A model generated the notes under the pieces. The model was not told where the DNA came from, searched no databases, and was given only the letters and a program-made list of their open reading frames with translations. Positions 35,149 to 44,284 of a DNA stretch of 64,000 bases are shown in pieces. Source of the stretch: Bradyrhizobium nitroreducens. GTDB lineage: Bacteria > Pseudomonadota > Alphaproteobacteria > Rhizobiales > Xanthobacteraceae. Position numbers and translations under genes: made by a program. Numbering within the stretch: position 1 is the first letter of the stretch; every line of letters begins with the position of its first letter. Location of the stretch: the NCBI RefSeq assembly GCF_002776695.1, contig NZ_LFJC01000003.1, positions 1,330,636 to 1,394,635 of the forward strand, written 5' to 3'.

Positions 35149-36453
35149 ATGAACGATCGGCGGTCTCTTCTGGTAGCGGTCACTTGCCCGTCGGCCGTGC
35201 TCGCCGGCTGGCTGGCGCTTTCCCTCTCCGCTTATGCTCCAGCCCTCATCGAGAACAGCGGTGCCAATGCGGCTGCGATCTCGCGCGCCAAGGATCTCGG
35301 CCGGCTCGACCTCGCCGACGTGCCGCGCGCTGCGACGATCGAGGACGGCATCGCCTTGACCGCCGACATTGCTGCTGCCGTCGCCGCAGCACCGGCCCCG
35401 ACGATCGCTGAAGCCGCGCCCGAGACGCCAGCTCCCGCCGTCAAGCTCGCCTCGGCCGATCCGGCGCTGATCCTGCCGGTGGAGGCACCGCCCGCACCGC
35501 AGATATCGCCTGAACCGGAGCCCGTCGTGAGTGAGGCTGCTCCCGCCGCGACCGCGGAGCCCGTCAAGCTGGCATCCGCCGATCCCACCGAGATCGTGTC
35601 GACGGACGCGCTGTCCGCCGCGGCGATCGCAAGCGGCCCCGTCACGCCTGTGAGCAAGGCATCCCCGCCAGCCGACACCGTCGCCGTGCTCGACGAATGC
35701 TTCGTCATGGATGCCTGCATCGACCGCTATCTCTGGGCGCTCTATCAGCGCACCGCAAAGGAAGACTCGATCAAGGTTCAGGAGCGCCGCGCCGTCACCG
35801 TCAAGCGCAAGGGCAAGACGGTCACGGTGATGCGCAGCTTCACCAAGCTGGTCGATGAGGATTTTGGCTGGAAGGATCCGAAGGCGGCCGAGCACGCCGG
35901 CATGTCGATGATGGACTACGTCATCGGCGGCATGGACAAGAGCTTTAAGCAAAAGCTTTTCCGCACGCTGCTCGCCGCCGAAGCCGCCGGTCTCTCGCCC
36001 GGCATTACCAGCGCATTCCGCGACGATTATCGCCAGTCGATCGCGAGCGGCCTGAAGGCCGCCTCCGACCGTTCCTATCATGGCGGCAGCATGCGCGGCG
36101 GCTATGGCCACGGCATGGCGGCCGATATCGTCAGCACCCAGGGGAATAACCGCGCACAACGCTGGGTCTCGACCGAAATCCTGTGGAAGTGGGTCGATGC
36201 CAATGGCAAGGCGTACGGCATCGGCCGGCCCTATCTCGGCCGCGATCCGCCGCATGTCGGCCCGGTCGACGGCCCCGAGTACATCTCGCGGCGGGGCACC
36301 GGCGACGGCAAGCAAGTCGCCAGCGTGAAGTCCAAGAAGGTGGTGCGCGCCGCGGCCCATGCAAAGCCGCCAAAGGCCCAGGCCGCACGCGAGCAGAAGG
36401 GTCCCGCGAAGCCGCAGAAATCGGCTCAATCGGCCGGCAAGCGCGCGACCTGA
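35149..36453 (+). CDS. Exported protein with M15-like peptidase domain
   Basis: 434 aa. An N-terminal hydrophobic anchor/signal (SLLVAVTCPSAVLAGWLALS) and a long Ala/Pro/Glu-rich linker precede a domain from about residue 180 with ECFVMDACIDRYLWALYQRT and, further on, GLSPGITSAFRDDYRQS and SYHGGSMRGGYGHGMAADIV, resembling the S-x-H...H-x-x-x-x-D metal-binding core of D-Ala-D-Ala carboxypeptidases (peptidase M15). The C-terminus is Lys/Ala-rich. It probably acts in the periplasm on peptidoglycan; whether it is active is uncertain. SD GGAGG before ATG 35149. Confidence 0.7.
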   Translation: MNDRRSLLVAVTCPSAVLAGWLALSLSAYAPALIENSGANAAAISRAKDLGRLDLADVPRAATIEDGIALTADIAAAVAAAPAPTIAEAAPETPAPAVKLASADPALILPVEAPPAPQISPEPEPVVSEAAPAATAEPVKLASADPTEIVSTDALSAAAIASGPVTPVSKASPPADTVAVLDECFVMDACIDRYLWALYQRTAKEDSIKVQERRAVTVKRKGKTVTVMRSFTKLVDEDFGWKDPKAAEHAGMSMMDYVIGGMDKSFKQKLFRTLLAAEAAGLSPGITSAFRDDYRQSIASGLKAASDRSYHGGSMRGGYGHGMAADIVSTQGNNRAQRWVSTEILWKWVDANGKAYGIGRPYLGRDPPHVGPVDGPEYISRRGTGDGKQVASVKSKKVVRAAAHAKPPKAQAAREQKGPAKPQKSAQSAGKRAT

Positions 36454-36465
36454 CGCCGTTACGCT

Positions 36466-37278
36466 TTACGCGCCGGGAATCGGCAACGGCACCAGCCGCA
36501 TCTCGGCCGTGCCGGCCTCCTGCGTGCGCACCAGCACCGCAAAGATCGTCTCGACCGCAAGCCGCACTGCAGCCTCGGTCGCCTCACCCTTGGCCAGATG
36601 GGCCGCAATCAGGCCGGTGAGGAGATCGCCGGTGCCGTAGGGGCGGATCGGCAGGCGCGGCGTCGCAAAGCGCGACAACTGCCCGTCGGCGCACAGGATC
36701 GTCTCCACCTGCCCTGCCGCCGTGTCGGTGAGCGTGCAGCCGGTGGCGACGACATCGATGCGGCCGGTCGCCGCCAGCGCCGCACACGCCGCGCGCAGGC
36801 CTTGGACGTCAGCGATCGTGAGGCCCGAGAGCAGCTCGAGCTCGAACTGGTTGGGCGTCGTCAGGTTTGCTGCCGGCAGCAGCCGGTGCCGGACCACGTC
36901 CAAAATGCCGTCTGCGACGTAAACGCGGCCGTCATCACCGATCACGGGATCGCAGAGATAGACGAGCTTCGCATTCCGCGTGAGCGCCCGCTCGACGAAA
37001 TCGGCGATCACGGCGGCATTTCCGGGCGAGCCGAGATAGCCGGTCACGAGCACGGCCGCCTCGTCGACGAGGCCGCGCTCCTCCACACCCCTCAGAAGAT
37101 CGGCGACGAGCTCGGTCTCCAGCACCCGCCCGCGCAGGCTCGGGTACCGCGGATGATTGGAGAGCAGCGTCGTCGGCACTGCCGCAACGTTCACGCCCTC
37201 CGCCTGGATGGCATAGGCGGCCGCGCTGTTGCCGACATGGCCGTGGATCACCTGGCTTTGAATGGAGATGACGAGCAT
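36466..37278 (-). CDS. pdxY: Pyridoxal kinase
   Basis: 270 aa, ribokinase-like. VISIQSQVIHGHVGNSAAAY and GYLGSPGNAAVIADF define the pyridoxal kinase branch; YLCDPVIGDDGRVYV and PNQFELELLSG lie in the core; the ATP/anion-hole motif is PYGTGDLLTGLIAAHLAKGE. It phosphorylates pyridoxal in the PLP salvage pathway. ATG 37278 is the family-consistent start; the longer frame adds non-homologous residues. Convergent with the M15-like gene. Confidence 0.95.
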   Translation of the reverse strand: MLVISIQSQVIHGHVGNSAAAYAIQAEGVNVAAVPTTLLSNHPRYPSLRGRVLETELVADLLRGVEERGLVDEAAVLVTGYLGSPGNAAVIADFVERALTRNAKLVYLCDPVIGDDGRVYVADGILDVVRHRLLPAANLTTPNQFELELLSGLTIADVQGLRAACAALAATGRIDVVATGCTLTDTAAGQVETILCADGQLSRFATPRLPIRPYGTGDLLTGLIAAHLAKGEATEAAVRLAVETIFAVLVRTQEAGTAEMRLVPLPIPGA

Positions 37279-37369
37279 GAAAGAGGTCCGTAAGGACAAT
37301 CGCGCCGCGACGCAAGCGCAGCGATCATAGCGCGGCACTTCCAGGCCGGAGTCATGCAGCGCCTGCACC

Positions 37370-38002
37370 TCAGCGTCGCGCCAACTCTCCGAGATAGGCA
37401 CAGAACATGTCGGCCAGGCCGCCGGCGTGACGCGCGATCTCGGCCTCGCTGCGCGGTGCTTCCGAAAACCGCTTGCCGATCTCGCTCAGCGTCGTCTTGA
37501 TCAGCTCGCCGGCTAGCACGCGCGTCGCATTCGGCGCTTTGGGCAGCGCTTCCCGCATGAACGCCGCGATGATGTCCTCACCGGCGGCCCGCGCGGCCTG
37601 CGCCTCGGGGGCGTCGCGATAGAGCGGCGCGGCATCGCTCAGCGCAACGCGGATTGCGGCCTCCTCGCACTCGGAGCGGATGAAGGCATGGACCAGCGCG
37701 CGCAGCCGCACCAGCGGCGGCTTGCTCCGATCCGCGAGGATATCGCGCAACAGCTCGCTGGTGCGTCGCCACTCGTCGCTCTGGAGACGGAACAGGATCG
37801 CGGCCTTGTTGGGAAAATACTGATAGAGCGACCCGACGCTCACCCCGGCCCGCTCCGCCACCCGCGCCGTGGTGAAACGCTGCGCGCCTTCCCTCGCCAG
37901 AACCTGAACAGCGGCATCGAGAATGGCCGCCACGAGCTCGCTGGAGCGAACCTGTTGCGGCTGTTTTCGCGAGGAAATTGAACGGCTTCGACGCTCGGCC
38001 AT
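37370..38002 (-). CDS. TetR-family transcriptional regulator
   Basis: 210 aa. HTH in AREGAQRFTTARVAERAGVS followed by VGSLYQYFPNKAAILFRL, the canonical TetR pattern; the C-terminal ligand domain is helical. It is divergent from the O-methyltransferase gene, with 97 bases between starts, so it probably represses that gene and itself. Ligand unknown. Confidence 0.93.
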   Translation of the reverse strand: MAERRSRSISSRKQPQQVRSSELVAAILDAAVQVLAREGAQRFTTARVAERAGVSVGSLYQYFPNKAAILFRLQSDEWRRTSELLRDILADRSKPPLVRLRALVHAFIRSECEEAAIRVALSDAAPLYRDAPEAQAARAAGEDIIAAFMREALPKAPNATRVLAGELIKTTLSEIGKRFSEAPRSEAEIARHAGGLADMFCAYLGELARR

Positions 38003-38099
38003 CGCGCTCTCCGGCAATGCGAATAGGAAATGCGACGAATTAGTCGTATTTCCGTCGGCACGCAAGCACACGTTCCCTTCCACCTTCCGGAGATATCGA

Positions 38100-38765
38100 A
38101 TGACCACCTCGACCATCACATCGCTTGCGCCGCTGCTGGATCGCCTCTTCGACGAGGCCGAGTCAGCAAATGGCGCAATGCGAGCCGCCGTCGCCGATTT
38201 GTCCGATGCAGACCGGGCGCGGATGATGCAGAGCAAGACCGATTACCATGACCTGTACGGACGCCTGAAGGACGTCCCGCTCGCGGTCTCGCGCGAGACG
38301 GGAACGCTGCTCTACATGCTGACGCGCAGCTCCCGCGCCCGGACGATCGTCGAGTTCGGCACATCGTTCGGCATCTCGACGCTCCACCTTGCCGCGGGCT
38401 TGCGCGACAATGGCGGCGGCCACCTCATCACCAGCGAGTTCGAGCCGTCCAAGGCGGCTCGGGCGCGCAAGAACCTCATCGCCGGCGGCCTGATCGATCT
38501 CGTCGAAATCCGTGAAGGCGACGCGCTGAAGACGCTCAGCGCCGATCTGCCCGATACGATTGACCTCGTGCTGCTCGACGGCGCCAAGGCGCTCTACCCG
38601 GAGATCCTCGATCTGCTCGAAGGCCATCTCGGGACTGGCGCGATCATCGTCGCCGACAATGCCGACGACAGCCCGGACTATCTGGCGCGCGTACGCAAGG
38701 CCGGAAGCCGCTACATGTCGACGCCGTTCGCCGAAGACGTCGAGCTCTCCGTACGGGTCAACTGA
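38100..38765 (+). CDS. SAM-dependent O-methyltransferase family protein
   Basis: 221 aa. SAM-binding motif I IVEFGTSFGISTLHLAAGL, motif II ITSEFEPSKAARARKNL, and LDLLEGHLGTGAIIVADNAD are typical of the class I catechol/caffeoyl-CoA O-methyltransferase group; the usual DGAK (VLLDGAKALYPEILD) and DN metal ligands are present. SD GGAG before the ATG. Probably controlled by the divergent TetR protein. Confidence 0.9.
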   Translation: MTTSTITSLAPLLDRLFDEAESANGAMRAAVADLSDADRARMMQSKTDYHDLYGRLKDVPLAVSRETGTLLYMLTRSSRARTIVEFGTSFGISTLHLAAGLRDNGGGHLITSEFEPSKAARARKNLIAGGLIDLVEIREGDALKTLSADLPDTIDLVLLDGAKALYPEILDLLEGHLGTGAIIVADNADDSPDYLARVRKAGSRYMSTPFAEDVELSVRVN

Positions 38766-38909
38766 CAGGGATCGAACCACCACGACCAGCTGGAGCCGCC
38801 GCGCGATCACGCGGCGGCTTCGTTCCGCTTTTCACCCATGTCGCAGGCCCGTCACTCACATGTGATACCTGGCGCGGGCCGAAGCCAAGAGCGGCGTGTT
38901 AAACATACC

Positions 38910-38921
38910 TACCGCGCGGTA
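38910..38921. promoter_or_regulatory. TetR-type operator palindrome
   Basis: TACCGCGCGGTA, a perfect 12-bp dyad, 25 bases before the SMR pump gene. TACCG-N2-CGGTA is a common TetR/AcrR-type operator core. The probable ligand-responsive repressor is encoded directly downstream of the pump. Confidence 0.65.
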
Positions 38922-38945
38922 TCTTTCTCTTGTCCCGAGCTGACC

Positions 38946-39290
38946 ATGACGCCAACCTTCAATGCCTATGCAGCGCTCGCCCTCGCCATCATTCTCGAGG
39001 TCACCGCATCGGCCTTCCTGCAGCAATCCGCGCAGTTCACGCGGCCCTGGCCGACGCTGGCCATGGTGCTGTTCTATGTCGCCTCGTTCTACGCGCTGTC
39101 GGTCGCGATCCGCGTCATCCCCTTGAGCATCGCCTATGCGATCTGGGGCGGGGTCGGCATCATCCTGACCGCCACCGTCTCCTTCGTGCTGTTCCGCCAG
39201 ATGCTGGACGCCGCGGCCTTCGTCGGCATCGCCCTGATCGTATCAGGGGTCGTGATCATCAACCTGTTCTCGCAGACCACGGCGCATTGA
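38946..39290 (+). CDS. Small multidrug resistance (SMR) efflux protein
   Basis: 114 aa with four transmembrane helices and the SMR hallmark LALAIILEVTASAFLQQSAQ (membrane-embedded Glu) and IAYAIWGGVGIILTATVSFV. It acts as a proton-coupled exporter of cationic compounds, usually as a dimer. The TGA stop overlaps the ATG of the TetR gene (TGATG), so the two are coupled. Confidence 0.93.
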   Translation: MTPTFNAYAALALAIILEVTASAFLQQSAQFTRPWPTLAMVLFYVASFYALSVAIRVIPLSIAYAIWGGVGIILTATVSFVLFRQMLDAAAFVGIALIVSGVVIINLFSQTTAH

Positions 39291-39859
39291 TGCCGGAAAG
39301 CCGCTACACCCGCGCCAAGCAGCCCGAGCAGGTCCGGCGCGCCCTGCTCGACCACGCCGCGGCGATCGCGATGGACCACGGCGTCTCCGGCGTCACGGTG
39401 CAGGCGGTCGCCGAGGCGGCCGGTGTCACCAAGGGCGGGCTGTTTCACCATTTTGGCAGCAAGCAAGCACTGATCGAAGGCCTGTTTGCCGATCTCCTCG
39501 CCCGCGTCGATGCCGAGATTGACGCCGCCGTCGAAGCCGATCCGAAGCCACGCGGCAGCTTCACGCGGGCCTATGTGAATGCCGTGTTCACCGGCAAGGC
39601 GTTCGGTTTCGCGACCCCATGGGCGGCGTTGAGCATGGTCGTCGTCACCGATCCGCCGCTGCGCAAGCTCTGGAACGACTGGATCAAGGCGCGCCTGAAG
39701 CGTCATCGCGCGACCGACGGCGCGCCGGATCTGCTAACCGTGCGTCTGGCCGCCGACGGCGCCTGGCTCTCCTATGTCACGACGGGACAGACGCGCATGA
39801 GCGCCGAGCTGCGGGCCGTGCACGCGCGGCTACTCGCGCAGACCTATCGGCGCGGTTAG
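39290..39859 (+). CDS. TetR/AcrR-family regulator of the SMR pump
   Basis: 189 aa. HTH motif VTVQAVAEAAGVTKGGLFHH followed by FGSKQALIEGLFADLLARVD; the C-terminal domain is helical with FGFATPWAALSMVVVTDPPL. It overlaps the SMR gene by one base, and the TACCGCGCGGTA dyad upstream of the operon is the likely binding site for autorepression. Confidence 0.93.
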   Translation: MPESRYTRAKQPEQVRRALLDHAAAIAMDHGVSGVTVQAVAEAAGVTKGGLFHHFGSKQALIEGLFADLLARVDAEIDAAVEADPKPRGSFTRAYVNAVFTGKAFGFATPWAALSMVVVTDPPLRKLWNDWIKARLKRHRATDGAPDLLTVRLAADGAWLSYVTTGQTRMSAELRAVHARLLAQTYRRG

Positions 39860-39874
39860 CAGGAGCCGGGCGGC

Positions 39875-40243
39875 CTACTGGCTCTGCGCCGGCTTGGGCG
39901 GACGCGATGGTGCGGATCGCGCGGGTTTCTTGGCAGGCTTGGCTAGGGCACTCGGCGACGGCTCGTCGACCGATTCCAGATAGGCGGCGAGTACCTTGGC
40001 CGAGTCCGAGCTGGTCGCGTAATGGTCCTTCAGAAACCAGGACAGCGTCAGGCTGAAGCGCCCCTTGGCGAGGCCCCGCGGACTGCGATGACAGGTCGCG
40101 CAGCCGTCGGCGAAGAGCTTCGCAGGCGACTTGCCGGCGTCGAGATTCTGAGCGGCTGCAACCGTCGCCGTCAAAACGCCGGCGGCCGCAAGACCGATCA
40201 GGGGCACGATCCGGTCGCGCCCCAATCCACACAGCGGTGTCAA
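39875..40243 (-). CDS. Periplasmic c-type cytochrome
   Basis: 122 aa from a TTG start preceded by GGGGGA. Signal region IVPLIGLAAAGVLTATVAAA then a single haem site CATCHRSPRGL. The C-terminal part is Pro/Lys/Ala-rich (SALAKPAKKPARSAPSRPPK). The usual distal Met ligand is not obvious, so the axial ligand is uncertain. No FixK box was found nearby. It is convergent with the TetR/SMR operon. Confidence 0.8.
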   Translation of the reverse strand: MTPLCGLGRDRIVPLIGLAAAGVLTATVAAAQNLDAGKSPAKLFADGCATCHRSPRGLAKGRFSLTLSWFLKDHYATSSDSAKVLAAYLESVDEPSPSALAKPAKKPARSAPSRPPKPAQSQ

Positions 40244-40268
40244 ACGTCGTCCCCCGCCCGCCTGTCGG

Positions 40269-40448
40269 TCACGCCGCCAACAGTTGATCGAACTCGGGCG
40301 GCGCGTAGGCCTTGCCGTCCTGGTCGGTGATGACGACCCGCCACCCTTCGCTCGCCCACACCTTCGCCTTCGCCACGATGAGCAGCCGGCTCTCGCGGGC
40401 GAAACTATACTTTTCGTTGTCGCGTTCTGCGACCATCTTGTAGGCCAA
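40269..40448 (-). CDS. Conserved-looking 59-aa protein
   Basis: Read from TTG 40448 (with AGGGG upstream) or ATG 40436: LAYKMVAERDNEKYSFARES, then RLLIVAKAKVWASEGWRVVI and TDQDGKAYAPPEFDQLLAA. The composition is protein-like and the frame upstream of the TTG is nonsense. No family name is known to me. It lies 25 bases upstream of the cytochrome gene on the same strand and may be cotranscribed. Confidence 0.65.
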   Translation of the reverse strand: MAYKMVAERDNEKYSFARESRLLIVAKAKVWASEGWRVVITDQDGKAYAPPEFDQLLAA

Positions 40449-40671
40449 TTCGCATCCCCTTGCGTCGCCCTGCACCCGGCCTCCTCGTGGCAGCGGGCTT
40501 TGGCGGCAATTCGCCGGGAGCGTGGCAATTTGGTGCCAACCGCAAAGCATGGCGCTCGCGGCCGGCATCGGCGTGCCCACGGAAGCGCGACTCCAACTGC
40601 CGCAGGATCGGCCGCCGGGACCCGGCCCGTCACATCGGCGACGGAACCGATCATCCCACGTCCGGGATCCG

Positions 40672-40950
40672 CTAATGCACGCGGATGACGTGGGGGCGGC
40701 CGAGATCAATCAGCCCCTGCACTGCCGAGAGGCGGTCGTCGAGGGCTGCGATGGTGAGCAGCAGGTTGTTGCGGCGCTCATCGAGCAGACCCATCTCGGC
40801 GCCGGTGAGCTTGGCACTCGTCCGTTCCTTGAGGATCCCGTCGAGGGATTCGCGCAATCCGGCAATCAGGCTGGCCAGCTGCTTGGCCTCCTTCGTCATC
40901 GAACGCTTCGCGACATTGTGGCGGCGCGTCTCCGCCTGGCTCTGTCTCAT
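40672..40950 (-). CDS. 92-aa helical hypothetical protein
   Basis: Mostly helical and charged (MTKEAKQLASLIAGLRESLD, TGAEMGLLDERRNNLLLTIA, ALDDRLSAVQGLIDLGRPHV). ATG 40950 has an excellent GGGAGG. No signal peptide or membrane segment. Function unknown. Confidence 0.72.
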   Translation of the reverse strand: MRQSQAETRRHNVAKRSMTKEAKQLASLIAGLRESLDGILKERTSAKLTGAEMGLLDERRNNLLLTIAALDDRLSAVQGLIDLGRPHVIRVH

Positions 40951-41072
40951 GTCATCCTCCCGTGCCCCGCTGCCCCGAGTGGATGCTTACAGCTTTGGGT
41001 AGACATGTTACGATCGATGAAATCTGCCCGCGAAGAACTGAGTTAAATTTTCTCGACATCCTCATGACGGAG

Positions 41073-41101
41073 AAAAGCCCGGCGCGAGGGGCCGGGCTTT
41101 T
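41073..41101 (-). terminator. Intrinsic terminator of the SH3 protein gene
   Basis: Arms AAAAGCCCGG / CCGGGCTTTT, 27 bases past the stop of the minus-strand gene at 41129; the T-run is present on both strands, so it could act bidirectionally. Confidence 0.8.
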
Positions 41102-41128
41102 CGAACGACGCTGCGGCTCTTGATGGAT

Positions 41129-42172
41129 TCAGTGCTTTTGCCCGGGGCCGCCGGCCGGTGCACCGCCACCGCGCGACGCCGCATTGATATGGGGGGCGCC
41201 ACCGCCGCCGGGGTGCGGCATTGCAGGTGCCGCCGCATGCGGCGCCGGCATCTGCGCATGGGCATTCATCGGCGAACCCCGACTCACATTCGGCTGCGCG
41301 ACATGCGGCATCGCGGGCCGCACGGCAGGTGCGGCGGACACACGCGGTGCTTCATGCGCACGCGCCATCGGCTGGGCATGCGCCGCGGCGGGGCTCGCTT
41401 GCCGTTCGTGCATCATGCGTGCCTGGGCATCGCGCGGATTGCGCGTCTGCACATTGCTCCGCTGATGCGCGATACGCTCGCTCCGTCCGGCGCGGGTCCG
41501 GTCGACGGCAACCGCAGCATCGCGTTTCCCAGCGTCGCGCGTCGCGATCCCGGCGTCGCGCTTCGCGATCGCCGCGTCGCGCTTTGCGATCGCCGCGTCG
41601 CGCTTGCCGATCGCCGCATCGGGCCGTGAGTTCGCAGCGTTACGTCCGGAGATCGCGGCGGCGCCCTTGCCCCGCACGCCTTCCCGTTCCAGAGCGACCG
41701 CCGCATCGCGCGTTGCCGCACGTCCGATGCGGGCCGCACGCGGGTCGATCGTCATCCGCGTCGCAACGCGCTGGTGCGAGGTCCAGTAGCTATTCCAGTA
41801 GGCGTGGCGGTGGTACCACGGCCGGCCCCCATAATAGCTCGACCAGTACGATGTCAGCACGAACGGAACGACGGGCACGTCGATCTCGTCGACGTAGTCG
41901 GGCAGATAGACGTAGTGATTGCGATAGAGATATTCGAGATATTGCGACGACACCCAGCCGCGATCGTCCGAGAAGCTGACGTCGCACCAGGCATTGCCAC
42001 GCAGGCAGCCATGGATGTTGACGCGAGCGCCCTCGGGGACTCGGTCGACGAGTGGAAAACCCGGCCCCGGCCCGGCGCGCAGGCCGGTCGAGACGGTGAC
42101 GATGCCCGGCGCGGCCATCGCCGCTGTTGGAGCGAGCAGCAATGCGGCAATCATAATGCTCTTGAATTTCAT
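41129..42172 (-). CDS. Exported SH3-domain protein with DAAIAKR heptad-type repeats
   Basis: 347 aa. Signal peptide MKFKSIMIAALLLAPTAAMA, then a bacterial SH3 domain (STGLRAGPGPGFPLVDRVPE, CLRGNAWCDVSF, DDRGWVSSQYLE). A Tyr/Trp-rich patch follows, then repeats of DAAIAKR and a His/Pro/Ala-rich tail. SD GAGGAGG before ATG 42172. A perfect EcfG-type promoter (42199-42223) sits just upstream, indicating general stress control. Likely a cell-envelope protein; role unknown. Confidence 0.88.
   Translation of the reverse strand: MKFKSIMIAALLLAPTAAMAAPGIVTVSTGLRAGPGPGFPLVDRVPEGARVNIHGCLRGNAWCDVSFSDDRGWVSSQYLEYLYRNHYVYLPDYVDEIDVPVVPFVLTSYWSSYYGGRPWYHRHAYWNSYWTSHQRVATRMTIDPRAARIGRAATRDAAVALEREGVRGKGAAAISGRNAANSRPDAAIGKRDAAIAKRDAAIAKRDAGIATRDAGKRDAAVAVDRTRAGRSERIAHQRSNVQTRNPRDAQARMMHERQASPAAAHAQPMARAHEAPRVSAAPAVRPAMPHVAQPNVSRGSPMNAHAQMPAPHAAAPAMPHPGGGGAPHINAASRGGGAPAGGPGQKH
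41550..41612 (-). repeat. Three 21-bp tandem repeats inside the SH3 gene
   Basis: GCCGCGTCGCGCTTYGCGATC units encode DAAIAKR/DAGIATR-like 7-residue repeats. The in-frame period of seven residues may form a helical surface, and copy number could vary by slippage. Confidence 0.75.
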
Positions 42173-42198
42173 GACGTGTTCCTCCTCATGCGAGTCGG

Positions 42199-42223
42199 AA
42201 CGCGCCAGCGGAACGGGCGTTCC
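42199..42223 (-). promoter_or_regulatory. EcfG-type promoter (GGAAC-N16-CGTT), perfect
   Basis: On the minus strand GGAAC, 16 bases, CGTT, ending 26 bases before the ATG of the SH3 gene, with the SD between. Because of local dyad symmetry the same spacing can also be read on the plus strand (42197-42221), where no gene follows. Confidence 0.65.
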
Positions 42224-42328
42224 GCACAGAAGGGGCTCATCCGTCAAAAGACTGAACCGCACACCGCGTGCAGTTCAATATTCATCCGCCGTTCATCGGC
42301 GTAGCGCGTAAGCGGCGCTGCCGGACCG

Positions 42329-44251
42329 TCATTTGATCCGCAACATGAACGCATCGAAGTAGGACGCAAGCCCGGCAAAGTCATCGAGCGGCAGCACGCT
42401 TGCGACATATTGGTCGGGCCGCACCACGACCATGCAGCCTGACCGCCGGTCGATGCCGCGCATGGCGAAAACGTCGTGACCGCTCTTGAGGTCGGGGCAG
42501 AACATCTTCTCGTAATCGTACAAGCCGTAACGGCCCTTGCTCGGGAGCAACATGGGCGGCATTGCCTCGAGCGCAAGCTCGCGATGATCCTGCTGAAACA
42601 CCGCGCGCAGATCGATCACGCTGTCGACATCGGACGTCCCGGACGTATAGCGCCGGATCGGAGATTCCGGGGACTCCGCGAGAAATTTGCACAAGTGACG
42701 TATAGCCGAGTCCGATGCTGCGGGATTCTCGGCGGGAGAAAACGCGTAGATCCGAAAACGTCCGTCAGCCTGCGCGGCATGACCGAGATGCACCGGCTTT
42801 GCGTCCGCAAGCCGGATCACGGGCGCCGAGTGGAAGCGCTTGCCGATGATGAAGCCCTCCGCGAGATGCTGGTGCGAGCCTGCGCCGGTGAGGATCGATG
42901 GCGTGTAGTGCGTCGCGGTGCCCGCGGTGTAGCGGCCGTGCCGGACGAAATAGTCCTGCGTCCTGGCGGCATCGGCGCCGCCCGCCTTGGCGGCGGAGGC
43001 GAGAATGCCGGCCCATTCGCGGTCGAAATCGATCAGCTCCTTTGCAACCGACTGGCGCTCGGCCGAATAGGAATGCAGCAGGGTCGGGGCGCACTGCTTG
43101 CGGAGCACGCCGGCGAGCTTCCAGCCGAGATTGAAGGCGTCCTGCATCGAGACGTTCATGCCCTGCCCCGCCTTCGGGCTGTGGGTGTGGCAGGCATCGC
43201 CGGCGATGAAGATTCGCGGCAGGCGCGTTGCGATCTCCGCGTCCGGCACGTCGTCGAACTTGTCGGTCAGGCGCTGGCCGATCTCGTAGACCGACCACCA
43301 GGCGATCTCCTTCACCTCCAGCGTATGCGGCTTCAGGATCCGCTGCGCTTTCGCAATCACGTCGTCGGCGCTGATGTTGCGATTGGCGACGCGCTCGCCG
43401 ATGTCGAGCTTGGCGAGCTCGACATAGATGCGGACCATGTAGCCGCCTTCCCTGGGAATGATCAGCAGGCTGCCGTCCTTCGCCGACTGGATCAACGACT
43501 TGAAGCGGATGTCCGGAAAATCGGTCACGGCCAGCACGTCCATGACGCCCCAGGCGTGGTTGGCGGAATCGCCGTGCAGCTCGCGGCCGATCGACTTGCG
43601 CACCGTGCTGCGGGCGCCGTCACAGCCCACCACGTAGCGCGCCTTGACCGTCTCGACCTTGCCCTCGTTCGCGGCGTCGACGCGTTCGAGGCGGACGGTC
43701 ACGGCGTGGTCGGCGGGACCGGCAGCCGGATCGACCTGAAGGTCAAGCAAGCGGCGGCTGTAATGGGGCTCGAGCTTGGCCGGCGATTTGCGCATGACGT
43801 CGAGAAAGCCGTCATGAATGCGCGCCTGATTGAGGATGACATGCGGGAATTCCGACAGCCCGTCCTCGACGTCCTGCACCCGTCCGCTGCGGATGATCGT
43901 CTCGGGCCGCCGCTCGTCCGGCTTCCAGAACGTCGTCTCGTTGACCCAATAGGCCTCCTTCAACACCCGTTCGCTGAAACCGTAGGCGTGGAACATCTCC
44001 ATGGTGCGGCAGGCGATGCCGTCGGCCTGCCCGACCAGCAGGCGGTCCGGCTTCTGCTCGACGATGCAGGTCTTGATATCGGGAAATTGCGCCAATTGCG
44101 CCGCGAGCGTGAGGCCTGCAGGTCCGCAGCCGACGATGAGAACATCCACCTCACGCGGCACGGCGCCTTGCGCACCCGAGACCTGAACGCGCTCGGCAGG
44201 ATCGGCAATCTCCGGATCGCCCGGCTGAAATCCATTCAGATGAAATTGCAT
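42329..44251 (-). CDS. FAD-dependent aromatic monooxygenase (phenol 2-monooxygenase / 3-hydroxybenzoate 4-monooxygenase type)
   Basis: 640 aa. N-terminal FAD Rossmann motif DVLIVGCGPAGLTLAAQLAQ, the DG motif YVVGCDGARSTVRKSIG, and the second FAD motif IFIAGDACHTHSPKAGQGMN. The C-terminal thioredoxin-like domain (from about residue 470) is characteristic of the PheA/MobA group, and the length fits. It hydroxylates a phenolic substrate with NAD(P)H and oxygen. Divergent from a MarR regulator, which presumably senses the aromatic compound. ATG 44251 with GGGAGAGG. Confidence 0.92.
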   Translation of the reverse strand: MQFHLNGFQPGDPEIADPAERVQVSGAQGAVPREVDVLIVGCGPAGLTLAAQLAQFPDIKTCIVEQKPDRLLVGQADGIACRTMEMFHAYGFSERVLKEAYWVNETTFWKPDERRPETIIRSGRVQDVEDGLSEFPHVILNQARIHDGFLDVMRKSPAKLEPHYSRRLLDLQVDPAAGPADHAVTVRLERVDAANEGKVETVKARYVVGCDGARSTVRKSIGRELHGDSANHAWGVMDVLAVTDFPDIRFKSLIQSAKDGSLLIIPREGGYMVRIYVELAKLDIGERVANRNISADDVIAKAQRILKPHTLEVKEIAWWSVYEIGQRLTDKFDDVPDAEIATRLPRIFIAGDACHTHSPKAGQGMNVSMQDAFNLGWKLAGVLRKQCAPTLLHSYSAERQSVAKELIDFDREWAGILASAAKAGGADAARTQDYFVRHGRYTAGTATHYTPSILTGAGSHQHLAEGFIIGKRFHSAPVIRLADAKPVHLGHAAQADGRFRIYAFSPAENPAASDSAIRHLCKFLAESPESPIRRYTSGTSDVDSVIDLRAVFQQDHRELALEAMPPMLLPSKGRYGLYDYEKMFCPDLKSGHDVFAMRGIDRRSGCMVVVRPDQYVASVLPLDDFAGLASYFDAFMLRIK

Positions 44252-44284
44252 GACACCTCTCCCGGCAACGTCTTCTTCGATATT

